Under the pieces are notes generated by a model. That model worked only from the letters and a program-made list of their open reading frames with translations, was not told where the DNA came from and searched no databases. The position numbers were made by a program, and so were the translations under genes. Below, in pieces: positions 32,962 to 41,330 of a DNA stretch of 64,000 bases; the stretch's first letter is position 1; every line of letters starts with the position of its first letter. This stretch comes from Corynebacterium halotolerans YIM 70093 = DSM 44683. Its GTDB lineage: Bacteria > Actinomycetota > Actinomycetes > Mycobacteriales > Mycobacteriaceae. Where the stretch lies: contig NC_020302.1 in NCBI RefSeq assembly GCF_000341345.1, positions 2,212,075-2,276,074 on the forward strand, read 5' to 3'.

Positions 32962-34158
32962 TCAGACACTTACGTTTCTCAACACTAAATTCTTAAACAC
33001 TGCCGACCGGTCCGGATTAGCCCAGATCAGTACTTTCGCTCTCGTGCACCTCACGTCGCTCGGTAAATGAAATTCCTCCGAGTAAGTCCACGAACCGGGA
33101 ACCACTCGGATATATCGGTAGTGATTCACTCGAGCGGAATTTGACCAAGTCAAACCCTCAATCTTGCGGGCACCCTTCACTTCATTTCCGTCTCGGTCTA
33201 CCAAATCCAAAGAAATTAACACGTCACGGAATTTGATTCTATCGTCCAATTCAGCAGAGAAATCAAAACGTATATTTCTGCTCTCGCTGTTTACATTGAG
33301 TGATATCTCGGATGGGGTAGATGGATCGCCCATTGAAAGTTCCTCAATCGGTTTCCTTCCCTTTTCGATTTCATCGAATGCTTGCAAGAAAGACGAATTA
33401 ATCCCCTCGGCTACCTCCGAAATCCTATCGGAATCAGGAAAAACGACAGCCTCATTAATAGCCTTCTTGGTGCGCGGAACACCGGTCACACGCTGGTAAA
33501 AGTTTCGGCCCACTGAAGAGAAGTAATCGTAGAACTTGAAATGACCTCCGGTATGAATCCTGTTCAGGACTAACCATGCATTTGGAATCCCCAAAGCGTC
33601 CGCGAAAATCAGGCCGTGGAGCGACTGACTTAAAATCACGTCGCATTCTCGCATCTGAGCTACAAATGAATCGATATCTAGCGTTCGGATATCGAGGAAC
33701 GTCACTGGAAGATGGGCAAACTTCTTCTTCAGTGCATCGTTGCCAACGCTCGTGTGGTGAAGAATCACTCCGATCTCACTGCGTCGCGACACTTCTTTTG
33801 CAATAGCAACTTCCGGTACCAGCAGACCTGGATCTCCGACGTCTATACCTTCATCATCTAACACACCTAGCTTTTCCTTGGAAAGAAAACCTCTCACTGA
33901 ATGAATCCGAAGGTTCTCTTTGGGAATAATGCGTGTCGCGGGCGTCATTAGACCGGACCCCACCACATGGAGGGTTTGCTTCCTACCTTTGTCGAGACCT
34001 GCCCAAGGTGAACCTAGAATGCTTCCTGTAGCAGCAAGTTCCGATTGTGCGAACTCTGACCATTCTGCATTGATGCCGTACTTTCGCTTCAGAAGGAGAC
34101 CCGTAAATTCATCTCCAAGGTTGGGATATTTTTTATTCTGGTACCAGTATGCTTTCAA
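32962..34158 (-). CDS. Polysaccharide pyruvyl transferase family protein with C-terminal extension
   Basis: The product is 398 aa. The N-terminal domain (about 1-250) fits the pyruvyl transferase / CsaB family: WYQNKKYPNLGDEFTGLLL at the start, HVVGSGLMTP, and the hallmark SQSLHGLIFADALGIPNAWL near residue 190. These enzymes add ketal-pyruvate from phosphoenolpyruvate to sugars, giving a negative charge to the polymer. Residues about 275-398 form a beta-rich extension (RKIEGLTWSNSARVNHYRYI, WTYSEEFHLPSDVRC) with the look of a carbohydrate-binding or jelly-roll module, unusual for the family. A/T-rich and probably foreign. The gap to the next gene (32816-32961) holds no other gene. Confidence 0.78.
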   Translation of the reverse strand: MKAYWYQNKKYPNLGDEFTGLLLKRKYGINAEWSEFAQSELAATGSILGSPWAGLDKGRKQTLHVVGSGLMTPATRIIPKENLRIHSVRGFLSKEKLGVLDDEGIDVGDPGLLVPEVAIAKEVSRRSEIGVILHHTSVGNDALKKKFAHLPVTFLDIRTLDIDSFVAQMRECDVILSQSLHGLIFADALGIPNAWLVLNRIHTGGHFKFYDYFSSVGRNFYQRVTGVPRTKKAINEAVVFPDSDRISEVAEGINSSFLQAFDEIEKGRKPIEELSMGDPSTPSEISLNVNSESRNIRFDFSAELDDRIKFRDVLISLDLVDRDGNEVKGARKIEGLTWSNSARVNHYRYIRVVPGSWTYSEEFHLPSDVRCTRAKVLIWANPDRSAVFKNLVLRNVSV

Positions 34159-34305
34159 CTACGTCTCCTGATAGAGCTGCTACGTGGAAGTATCAATAGA
34201 TTACAGTAATGCGCCTTGGCGGGCGGGTCGCTTAATGCGTAGTCTCCCCCTGTCTAAGTACAGTAAACAGTTAAGCAGAAAGAACACCCAAGAATTCCGA
34301 GGGTC

Positions 34306-34345
34306 GGTATCGGACAATCTCACAACCACCGCTGCCTCTGTAACC
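34306..34345 (+). repeat. Left direct repeat flanking the IS1634 element
   Basis: 39-40 bases beginning GGTATCGGACAATC match 36012-36051 in the same orientation with one mismatch (G/A near the middle). The pair lies immediately outside the element ends. This is best explained as an unusually long target-site duplication. Confidence 0.8.
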
Positions 34346-36011
34346 CGACTTGACTCATTTGTATGTGGTGTATTTCATATTGACGTGCTGATTAGGGACG
34401 ATGGTGAGCAAGGGTCGGAAATACCGTACTAAGAGGGTGGCAGGCGGGGGTGGTGGGTAGATTTTGATGTGTGTCTCCCAGCATCCGCACCGTCCGGACC
34501 GGTTCCGGCGCCACCGCTGTACAGGTGATCTGGGGGTGGAAGCAGGGAAAACCCGATCTTCAGCACCTCGGTTCCGCCCACACCCCGGAAGACCTCGCCG
34601 TGTTGAAGGCGAAGGCCCAACGCCTGATCGACGGCGAGCAGATGAGCCTGGATCTGGGCGTGGACACCACCCCGGCTGGCACCGGGAGCGTGGATGCCCC
34701 GGTACCGGTGACCGGTGAGCGGGCCAGCCACCTGATCGACGCGATTACCGGCGCTTTTCGGTTGCTGGGGCTTAAGGAGGCCACCGATCACGACCAGGTA
34801 TTTGAACACCTGGTGATGGCCCGGATCGTCCAGCCCGGATCGAAACTAGACTCGGTCGAAACGTTGGCCGAGGTCGGCGTGCGGTCCGCCAGCTACGCCA
34901 CGATCAAACGCCGCCTGCCGGCCTACGCCACCACAGACTTCCGAGACCAGATCACCCAGGCATGCGCGAGGCATGCCGGCACCGGGCCCGGGGTCCTGGT
35001 CCTGTACGACGTGACCACCTTGTACTTCGAGACGGAGGAAGCCGACGACTTCCATAAGCCCGGCTTTTCCAAGGAGCGCCGGCTGGAGCCGCAGATCACC
35101 GTCGGGCTGCTGTCCGACGCCCACGGCTTCCCGTTGTCGGTGGGTGCGTTCGAAGGCAACATGGCCGAAACGAGGACGATGCTGCCGATGATCCGAAGAT
35201 TCCAGGAATCGTTCGATGTCGATGACATCACCGTCGTCGCGGACGCGGGCATGTTTTCTTCAGGCAACAAGAAGGCCATCGTGGATGCCGGACTGCACTA
35301 CATCATCGGCACGAAGTTCAAGGACCTTCCCTACGTCATCGCCCAGTGGCGCCGCGACCACCCGGACCAGGACTACGAGGACAAACAAATTTGGGTCGAG
35401 GCTGATCGCACCGGACGCGGACCCGAGGGCACCCCACACCGGGTGACCTACTACCGGTACTCCTGGGACCGGGCCAGGCGCACCCTGAAGGGCATTGACG
35501 AACAGGTCGCCAAGGCAGAGAAAGCCATCGCCGGCAAGATCGCGGTCAAACGCAACCGCTTTGTGGACCTGAAGGCCCCGAACAAGCAGGTCAACTGGGC
35601 GTTGGTGAACAAGAACAAATCCCTGGCCGGCATCAAAGGCTTTGAGACCTCCCGCACCGACCTGGAACCTGAGGAGGTCATCGGCGCCTACGGCCGATTG
35701 TTGAAAATCGAGAAGGCCTTCCGAATGTCGAAATCCGATCTCAAAGCCCGCCCGATCTACCACCGCACACGCGAGTCCATCGATGCCCACCTGACCGTGG
35801 TGATGGCCGCGATGGCCGTCGGCCACCTCCTCGAGGAACGCTCTGGCCTGTCACTGAAGCGACTGGTCCGCACCTTGAAGAAGTACCGCACCTTCGAGCT
35901 AGAGGTCCCCGGCCAAACCATCCATACCGCTTCACCCCTGCCCGACGATGTCACCGAACTGATCACCCGACTATCCGCCGCAAGACCGTACTAAATTGAG
36001 CCAAGTCGGGT
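34345..36011 (+). mobile_element. IS1634-family insertion sequence with long target duplication
   Basis: About 1.67 kb. Ends form an inverted repeat: CCCGACTTGACTCATTT at 34344-34360 and AAATTGAGCCAAGTCGGG at 35993-36010, matching with one mismatch and one extra base. The single transposase gene fills the element. The 39-base direct repeats outside the ends fit the IS1549 subgroup of IS1634, which is known to make very long duplications. The near-identical repeats point to a recent insertion. It lies between the pyruvyltransferase-like gene and the exporter genes. Confidence 0.85.
34471..35994 (+). CDS. IS1634-family (IS1549-like) transposase
   Basis: The product is 507 aa from GTG 34471. 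DDE (IS4-like superfamily) core: VLYDVTTLYFETEEADDF holds the first Asp, DDITVVADAGMFSSGNKKAI the second, and YGRLLKIEKAFRMSKSDLKA the Y-(2)-R-(3)-E-(6)-K signature with the catalytic Glu. The N-terminal part (SAHTPEDLAVLKAKAQRLI) fits the IS1634 family. The stop is 1 base before the right inverted repeat. The gene is complete, so the element is probably active. Confidence 0.93.
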   Translation: MSPSIRTVRTGSGATAVQVIWGWKQGKPDLQHLGSAHTPEDLAVLKAKAQRLIDGEQMSLDLGVDTTPAGTGSVDAPVPVTGERASHLIDAITGAFRLLGLKEATDHDQVFEHLVMARIVQPGSKLDSVETLAEVGVRSASYATIKRRLPAYATTDFRDQITQACARHAGTGPGVLVLYDVTTLYFETEEADDFHKPGFSKERRLEPQITVGLLSDAHGFPLSVGAFEGNMAETRTMLPMIRRFQESFDVDDITVVADAGMFSSGNKKAIVDAGLHYIIGTKFKDLPYVIAQWRRDHPDQDYEDKQIWVEADRTGRGPEGTPHRVTYYRYSWDRARRTLKGIDEQVAKAEKAIAGKIAVKRNRFVDLKAPNKQVNWALVNKNKSLAGIKGFETSRTDLEPEEVIGAYGRLLKIEKAFRMSKSDLKARPIYHRTRESIDAHLTVVMAAMAVGHLLEERSGLSLKRLVRTLKKYRTFELEVPGQTIHTASPLPDDVTELITRLSAARPY

Positions 36012-36051
36012 GGTATCGGACAATCTCACAACCACCACTGCCTCTGTAACC
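36012..36051 (+). repeat. Right direct repeat flanking the IS1634 element
   Basis: Second copy of the 39-40 base repeat at 34306-34345, same orientation, one mismatch. It starts 1 base after the right terminal repeat of the element. Confidence 0.8.
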
Positions 36052-36159
36052 TAAACCGAAATCACCAATACAGACCAACTAATCTCACAAACCTTGGGTT
36101 TGACACTTTTTACATTCGTGCCTGTTCCTACAGCCCTCTGCTCCTAATCCCAAGTGATT

Positions 36160-37014
36160 TTACGGAAGCCAGGGAATCAAATGCGGCGGATCGAACCGCC
36201 AGTCGCCTCCTTCAACAGGCCCCCCATTTTCCTCTGACTCTTCCGCTCGTTGCTCGTTGACGTCATTCGGTTGTTCGGACTCTGTAGAAGCGGGGGTGCT
36301 TTGATCTGCTTCTGTGCTTTCGCTCGGGCTTGACTCATCCATCAATGTCTGCGGAGATTCGGATGGCGAAGGGGAGACGGATTCGGATGGAGATGATGTC
36401 GCAGGCTGGGATGGCGAAGGCACAACGAGCTGCGGCAACCGTTGCTCGGAAGTCTGCGCAGTTAATTGCGGGAGGGGTTGAGGCGGTACAGGAGTAGGAA
36501 AATTAGCTGGCGAAGGGGCAACATCCGATTCAGGGACTATCGGGACCTCGGGCTCCATTGGTAAGGGTTCCTGCCCAGTCAACGGCGAGGTGTGACGCGG
36601 TGTCGAAGGGACTAGCGTGGCCGATTCCTCGGAAGTTGCACTGCTTGAGGTAGAAGAGTGAAATCCTCGAGATTCACGTGGCACGGAGGTACGTGTCCTC
36701 TCCCCAGCTTGCTGGAGTTTCGGATCGGTTTCACCGTTATCAGCCAGAGACAAATTGCTCCACGGGAAAAGTACCAGCCCTGTTGCCACAGCCAACACTC
36801 CAATAGAAGAGATAGATCGGGTACGCGGAACACGCTTGCCCCTACTCGCGTGGCGAAGCCACCAGGCAGCGGGAGCTAGTAATCCAATACCGACCAAGAT
36901 TGCCCCCACTCCGATGCGGGCATCGGATGGTAGCGTAAAAAAGCCCGCAACTATTGCCAGAATGCCACCAACAACGAGAAACCCGCACATCAGCCAACGT
37001 GTGGAGTAGGACAT
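36160..37014 (-). CDS. Membrane protein with long Ser/Pro/Glu-rich exterior tail
   Basis: The product is 284 aa. Three membrane helices are predicted in the first 85 residues (WLMCGFLVVGGILAIVAGFF, IGVGAILVGIGLLAPAAWWL, ISSIGVLAVATGLVLFPW). The last 190 residues are low-complexity, rich in Ser, Pro, Glu and Thr, and end DWRFDPPHLIPWLP. No enzyme motif. The tail could span the cell wall or be O-glycosylated. The gene starts 5 bases from the end of the ATP-binding gene, so it is likely co-transcribed with the exporter and may help polymer export or attachment. Confidence 0.75.
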   Translation of the reverse strand: MSYSTRWLMCGFLVVGGILAIVAGFFTLPSDARIGVGAILVGIGLLAPAAWWLRHASRGKRVPRTRSISSIGVLAVATGLVLFPWSNLSLADNGETDPKLQQAGERTRTSVPRESRGFHSSTSSSATSEESATLVPSTPRHTSPLTGQEPLPMEPEVPIVPESDVAPSPANFPTPVPPQPLPQLTAQTSEQRLPQLVVPSPSQPATSSPSESVSPSPSESPQTLMDESSPSESTEADQSTPASTESEQPNDVNEQRAEESEENGGPVEGGDWRFDPPHLIPWLP

Positions 37015-37019
37015 ATTCT

Positions 37020-37880
37020 TTAGCTCCTCCGTGCAGAAGCAGTGCTCGTACTTCCGCTCATTTGCTTCTCGCTGCTGAACAATTCTGGCCGCTCGCTTTT
37101 CAAGGTAATAATAGGCGGAGTATAGTACCCCTCCATCTTCTTGATGATTTCCTCGGCTTCATCGTCTTTACCGGTGGCTTTCCGGTTTCCCCATACGCGG
37201 TAGGACTTGGTTACGCTCTCCGCCTGCCCATCCGCGATGATCCGACCATTGTGTAACCAAATCGCTCGAGTGCAGTTCTCCTGGATAGTGGCGGCTCCGT
37301 GAGAAACGAGGAAAACCGTACCAGAGGATTCAAGCATACGACTCATACGTTCGCGCGCTCGATTCGTGAATGAGGCGTCGCCCGTAGAGAGAGCTTCGTC
37401 CACGAGCAGAATTTCCGGATGAACACTGGTTGAAATAGCGAACTTCAGACGCGCCCCCATTCCAGAAGAATAGGTGTTCATTGGCCGGTTGATCGCGTCA
37501 CCGATGTCCGCGAATTCACGCACGTCATCGACCTTCTCTTCAACTTCCTCGGGACTGAGGCCCATTGCGAGCAAGCCCAACCTGATGTTTTGAGTTCCCG
37601 TTAACCTCGGTTGAAGCGCAGCGGACACGCCGAGCAGGGTTGGCTGCGAGGCTACCCGTATCTCTCCAGAAGATGGAGCCTCTCCGCCGGCAATTAACCT
37701 GAGAAGGGTAGATTTTCCGGAGCCATTCCGACCCAGCACGCCGATGGATTCACCCGAATAGGTCACGAATGAAATTCCGTTCAAGGCGCGGACCTTCTGC
37801 CTACGCCTTTCTCCTGTAATTCGGTAATCCTTATATAAATCGCGGACGACCACAGTCGGATGCTCAGTGGAGGGTGCCAT
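37020..37880 (-). CDS. Polysaccharide export ABC transporter ATPase (Wzt/TagH type)
   Basis: The product is 286 aa. It hydrolyses ATP to power glycan export with the permease upstream. Motifs: Walker A GRNGSGKST at about 50, signature YSSGMGARLKFAIS at about 138, Walker B ILLVDEALSTGD at about 157 and switch His in FLVSHG. VTYSGESIGVLGRNG matches the RfbE/Wzt/TagH group, and SSGMGARL in place of LSGG is characteristic of it. The C-terminal tail (about 45 residues) is Ser/Lys-rich and has no carbohydrate-binding domain. It overlaps the permease gene by 17 bases. Confidence 0.9.
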   Translation of the reverse strand: MAPSTEHPTVVVRDLYKDYRITGERRRQKVRALNGISFVTYSGESIGVLGRNGSGKSTLLRLIAGGEAPSSGEIRVASQPTLLGVSAALQPRLTGTQNIRLGLLAMGLSPEEVEEKVDDVREFADIGDAINRPMNTYSSGMGARLKFAISTSVHPEILLVDEALSTGDASFTNRARERMSRMLESSGTVFLVSHGAATIQENCTRAIWLHNGRIIADGQAESVTKSYRVWGNRKATGKDDEAEEIIKKMEGYYTPPIITLKSERPELFSSEKQMSGSTSTASARRS

Positions 37881-38781
37881 ATCTCTCCTCAGCTCTCCAG
37901 AAAAAGATCAGCCCAACCCCAAAAGTACCGAAAGCCCAGGCGGTGAGATACACCCAGGTTTGAAGACCAGGAACATCGGCATACATAACCACTCCTCGTA
38001 CCGCCTGAAGGAATTGGTACGCAGGGTTGGCGACCATAATCTCCTGGATGATCGGAACGGTGGCGTACCTCTCGATCGAGAAGAATACTCCCGAGGTAAA
38101 GAACCAGGCGCGCCCGGCTACTCGGACCAGTGTTCGTAGATCGGGCACAAATGCGCACAGGCGAGCCACGATGAACATGGTACCGGTCGCAAAAACATGA
38201 ATCAGGATATACAGCGGAATAATGAGAAATATACGCCAGGTAGGCGGATTTCCCCATTGGAAAGCTAAGGCCCCTACGATGGCGACTAGGGCGGGAGCCA
38301 AACCCGCGATGAAGTTTCGGACTGTCTGCGAAAACACCAGAGCCGCACGCGGAAACGTGAAAGCGGCAATCATATTCTGGGAACTTTTGATCAGAGTAGT
38401 CCCACCAATAAGCCCCATCTGCATATAGCCGAAGAAGATGATGCCGATGATTAGGTAGCCGATGAAATTCTCAATACCGCGGGAAGTTCTCAGCAAGAGG
38501 CCAAAGAGAACTCCGTACAAGGCCGCATCGAGAAGCGGTGACAGGATAACCCACGCGCGTCCGAGGAACATATCTCGCTGGGAATCGAAGGATTTCCCAT
38601 TAGCCTCCGCAGCAATGAAGTACCTCCGCCCCCAGAGTTGTCGAAGATACTTGAAGAATTTGGGGCGCACATTGAGCCTCAGGAGATGATCATCGTTGAC
38701 CAGCTCCAGATTGGGATCATCCACCACCAATGATATGTCTCCTGCCTCAGCGTTACCTCGATAACGACTGGCCTGACTCAT
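37864..38781 (-). CDS. Polysaccharide export ABC-2 permease (Wzm/TagG type)
   Basis: The product is 305 aa with a 65-residue cytoplasmic N-terminus (an amphipathic gate-like FFKYLRQLWGRRYFIAAEAN) and six predicted membrane helices from about residue 80 on. LGRAWVILSPLLDAALYGVLFGLLL and FIGYLIIGIIFFGYMQMGL are typical of the ABC-2 type. GIIFFG...IKSSQNMIAAFTFPRAA lines the channel. It is the partner of the ATPase at 37020 and exports a lipid-linked polymer. The upstream region is shared with the divergent DUF6270-like gene. Confidence 0.9.
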   Translation of the reverse strand: MSQASRYRGNAEAGDISLVVDDPNLELVNDDHLLRLNVRPKFFKYLRQLWGRRYFIAAEANGKSFDSQRDMFLGRAWVILSPLLDAALYGVLFGLLLRTSRGIENFIGYLIIGIIFFGYMQMGLIGGTTLIKSSQNMIAAFTFPRAALVFSQTVRNFIAGLAPALVAIVGALAFQWGNPPTWRIFLIIPLYILIHVFATGTMFIVARLCAFVPDLRTLVRVAGRAWFFTSGVFFSIERYATVPIIQEIMVANPAYQFLQAVRGVVMYADVPGLQTWVYLTAWAFGTFGVGLIFFWRAEERYGTLH

Positions 38782-38868
38782 TAGCCACCTCCCCTCGGTA
38801 AAGTAAGCTCACAGGATTACCGACTTAACTGTACTGCCTTAATACCGTTAAACTGAAGTAGAGAGGAT
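38782..38868. promoter_or_regulatory. Divergent promoter region of exporter and DUF6270-like genes
   Basis: 87 bases. GAGAGG at 38861-38866 is the ribosome binding site of the rightward gene, close to its GTG at 38869. TAATAC at 38840-38845 is -10-like. The region is A/T-rich, and short GTTAA/TTAAC words occur (38824-38853). Confidence 0.4.
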
Positions 38869-39630
38869 GTGTCCGTGGACGCAGACGATCCCACACCCCC
38901 GACGAACACCGCTATTTTCGGTGGATGCGTCAGTCGGGACACTTTGGCGTTTGCCGGCGATAAAGAGTACCCGCTTTCCCGGTACATCGCTCGTCACTCG
39001 CTCCTTTCCGCTGGCACAGACGCTTCGCTGAACTTCCCGGAGTTCGAGGTGTCCAGCAAGTTCCAGCAGCGGATAATTGAGTTCGATATCAGGGGTGCAT
39101 TGATAAAAGACGTCTCCGAACTCGGCGCGGTAGATGTCTTACTCTGGGACCTCAACGTTGAGCGGTCGGGCTGCTGGCAGTTTCCTGACGGCACGATCGT
39201 CACCAACAGTCCTGATCTCCGCCGGGTACCAGAGCTCAAGCAGGCATTAAGCAACGCGCGCAAGATCGATTTCGGAAGCGAAGAACACCTCCTGCGCTGG
39301 CAGGGCGCGGCGAGTCTATTCGTGGATGCCCTCCATGTTTTCGGTCTCAAGGCGCACACCCTGGTCCTGGCTCCGGAGTGGGCGCTGACGGACACAGACG
39401 GTGAACCCACGCGAAAAGTCGGAACGCTCCACCCTCAGGATGCCACAGAGGCTTTCGCCCCCTACATCAATCATCTTGAGGCCCTCGGACTGACGGTCGC
39501 TCGCTTTGGGGGACTTGTCTCAGACCTGAATCACCGCTGGGGTCGTGCTCCATTCCACTACACTCCCGATGCTTACGAAATGTTCCGAAACCGCATCGAT
39601 GAATTCGTCAGGGAACGTCGAGCAGAATGA
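38869..39630 (+). CDS. DUF6270-like protein
   Basis: The product is 253 aa from GTG 38869. The start NTAIFGGCVSRDTLAFAG matches the G-S/G-C-V-S-R-D opening of DUF6270 proteins, which are common in actinobacterial and other capsule loci. VDVLLWDLNVERSGCWQFPD and RAPFHYTPDAYEMFRNRI (with a His near the C-terminus) resemble the layout of SGNH-like or acyltransferase folds, but no established activity exists. The stop overlaps the start of the next gene by 4 bases, so the two are coupled. A role in modifying the polymer, for example acylation, is possible but inferred. Confidence 0.75.
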   Translation: MSVDADDPTPPTNTAIFGGCVSRDTLAFAGDKEYPLSRYIARHSLLSAGTDASLNFPEFEVSSKFQQRIIEFDIRGALIKDVSELGAVDVLLWDLNVERSGCWQFPDGTIVTNSPDLRRVPELKQALSNARKIDFGSEEHLLRWQGAASLFVDALHVFGLKAHTLVLAPEWALTDTDGEPTRKVGTLHPQDATEAFAPYINHLEALGLTVARFGGLVSDLNHRWGRAPFHYTPDAYEMFRNRIDEFVRERRAE

Positions 39631-41273
39631 AAGAACAATTCGACGATCTCCGAAAAGCGATATGGCATCTGAGAAAAGGCGGCCCGCAACAGCTGAGACG
39701 GTGGAACTACAACCGTCTCGCAGATACCCCGGGTATTAAGAAACGCAGTGTTCTTCCACAAGCTGGGTTGTCACGTCATTATCCTTCCCTTACTGGTGTC
39801 TGGGATACCTTCTCACAGCGCGAGAAAGAAATGCATTCTGCCGTGGACATCCGGCGTTACCGGAATCCTTTCGCGCAGGGATGGATTCTGACTAGGAAGA
39901 ATAGCGCTAGAACTCTCCCATCCCCGGAGCATTGGCAATGCCTTGCATTCGGGGACTGGGAGTTCCGGCATGATCCGGATCTTGAAGTACACCATTGCGC
40001 CTCCTCGCTGGAGCCCGGCGAAGTACTCCTGATCGGCCACGCCGCCGACTCCCATAAGAGACTTCACTCTTCTGAGAAAACCGCCCCTGAGTTACTGAGA
40101 TCGGTTACAGGCTCCCAAGGTTGGGAACAGTTCGACGAGGCCGTCACCTGGCTGGGTGGACGTTTCGTAGCCATCGCTCGTCGAGCTTCCGCAATGCGTG
40201 TGCACGTGGACGCAATGGCCTCACGTTCTTGCTACTGGGGCTCGAAAGACGGTGACGTCGTCCTGGCTTCGCACTCGGCTCTGATCGCCGACACACTCGG
40301 GGATGCCGCAGCGACGGGTTGTAAATGGGTGCTCTCCCATCCCGACTACGACAATCCGGCCGGAAAGTACCTGCCCGGGATGGTCACCCCACACGATGTG
40401 GCAAAACTGGTCATCGCCAATTGCGCATTGACGATCGACAACACTGAAGCCAGGCACAACAGGTTCTTCTTCACTCCGCCGGAGAAACTGAGCGTCACCG
40501 AAGCCACTGAACGCTACCTGGCGGAATTGCGCTTCCAGATGGACGCGGCTTTGAATGCCCAGCCTCGATCAGTCCTGGCGCTGACAGCCGGCTCCGACTC
40601 CCGGGCGATGCTCACTGGCACGCTCGACCTGTTACACGATGCCGGCACCTCGGCGATGACCTATCATTTTTTCGCCCGCAATGCGGATCATTCTCGGAAG
40701 GATCTGCTCGGCGCTAATCGGCTCGCTCATCTCAGCAACCTCACCCACCGCGTGCTTGACGCGTCGGGCTGGGATGCGACGTCATCATTCGCGAAGATGT
40801 ACCACAAGACTTTTCCCACCTGGGCCAGGTTTCCCTCGCTTTCCCGGACTTATTACGAGGAACTCGGAGCAGATGAATCGCTCATCATCGGAATTGGTGG
40901 AGAAATCGGCACCGTCTTCTACAGGGACCGCGAATACGATCAGGTGACACCCGAGGTGCTGGCCAGCAAATTCACACAATCGGATTTCCGGAAGGATCCA
41001 CGGCTCGTCGAGACAATGGCCGAGTACATGGACTACACCCAACTCACCGAAGAAAACTCCGCCGGATACGATCTCTTCGATCTCTTCTACTGGGAACACC
41101 GAATGTCCAGTTGGGCAGCCTATGGCTACTCCGAGGCGGACTTCGGCCCTACCGTTGTGCTGCCCCTCAACTCGCGCCGTCTCATTCACGCCATGCTTTC
41201 GCTTCCATTGAAAGATCGGCTCAAGCGCAGCATTTACCGCCAGCTCGGCGCATGGTCCGGGATCACAGGGTGA
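39627..41273 (+). CDS. Asparagine synthase-like PP-loop protein of the polysaccharide locus
   Basis: The product is 548 aa. The middle has ALTAGSDSRAMLTGTLDLL (residues about 315-333), equivalent to the SGGxDS PP-loop of ATP-pyrophosphatases such as asparagine synthase. The N-terminal half resembles a Gln-amidotransferase-like domain (AVTWLGGRFVAIARRASAMR, VHVDAMASRSCYWGS) but the N-terminal catalytic Cys is not present, so it may take free ammonia or another amine. Late motifs YYEELGADESLIIGIGGEIG and WEHRMSSWAAYGYSEAD fit. It may amidate a uronic acid or amino sugar of the polymer. It overlaps the DUF6270-like gene and precedes a glycosyltransferase. Confidence 0.75.
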   Translation: MKEQFDDLRKAIWHLRKGGPQQLRRWNYNRLADTPGIKKRSVLPQAGLSRHYPSLTGVWDTFSQREKEMHSAVDIRRYRNPFAQGWILTRKNSARTLPSPEHWQCLAFGDWEFRHDPDLEVHHCASSLEPGEVLLIGHAADSHKRLHSSEKTAPELLRSVTGSQGWEQFDEAVTWLGGRFVAIARRASAMRVHVDAMASRSCYWGSKDGDVVLASHSALIADTLGDAAATGCKWVLSHPDYDNPAGKYLPGMVTPHDVAKLVIANCALTIDNTEARHNRFFFTPPEKLSVTEATERYLAELRFQMDAALNAQPRSVLALTAGSDSRAMLTGTLDLLHDAGTSAMTYHFFARNADHSRKDLLGANRLAHLSNLTHRVLDASGWDATSSFAKMYHKTFPTWARFPSLSRTYYEELGADESLIIGIGGEIGTVFYRDREYDQVTPEVLASKFTQSDFRKDPRLVETMAEYMDYTQLTEENSAGYDLFDLFYWEHRMSSWAAYGYSEADFGPTVVLPLNSRRLIHAMLSLPLKDRLKRSIYRQLGAWSGITG

Positions 41274-41330
41274 TCCCTGGCAGCGTAGTAACCATCTCGA
41301 ATTCTCTATTCAGAAAGGCGCGGACTACCC

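Noticed and set aside
34306..36051. Direct repeats as ends of a larger composite element
   Set aside because: The element's own inverted ends lie exactly inside the repeats, so a target-site duplication is the simpler reading.
37020..38781. The arabinogalactan galactan exporter (Wzm/Wzt) of the core cell wall
   Set aside because: The pair is in A/T-rich island DNA away from any galactofuranosyltransferase gene. A strain-specific polymer exporter is more likely, though the assignment cannot be excluded.
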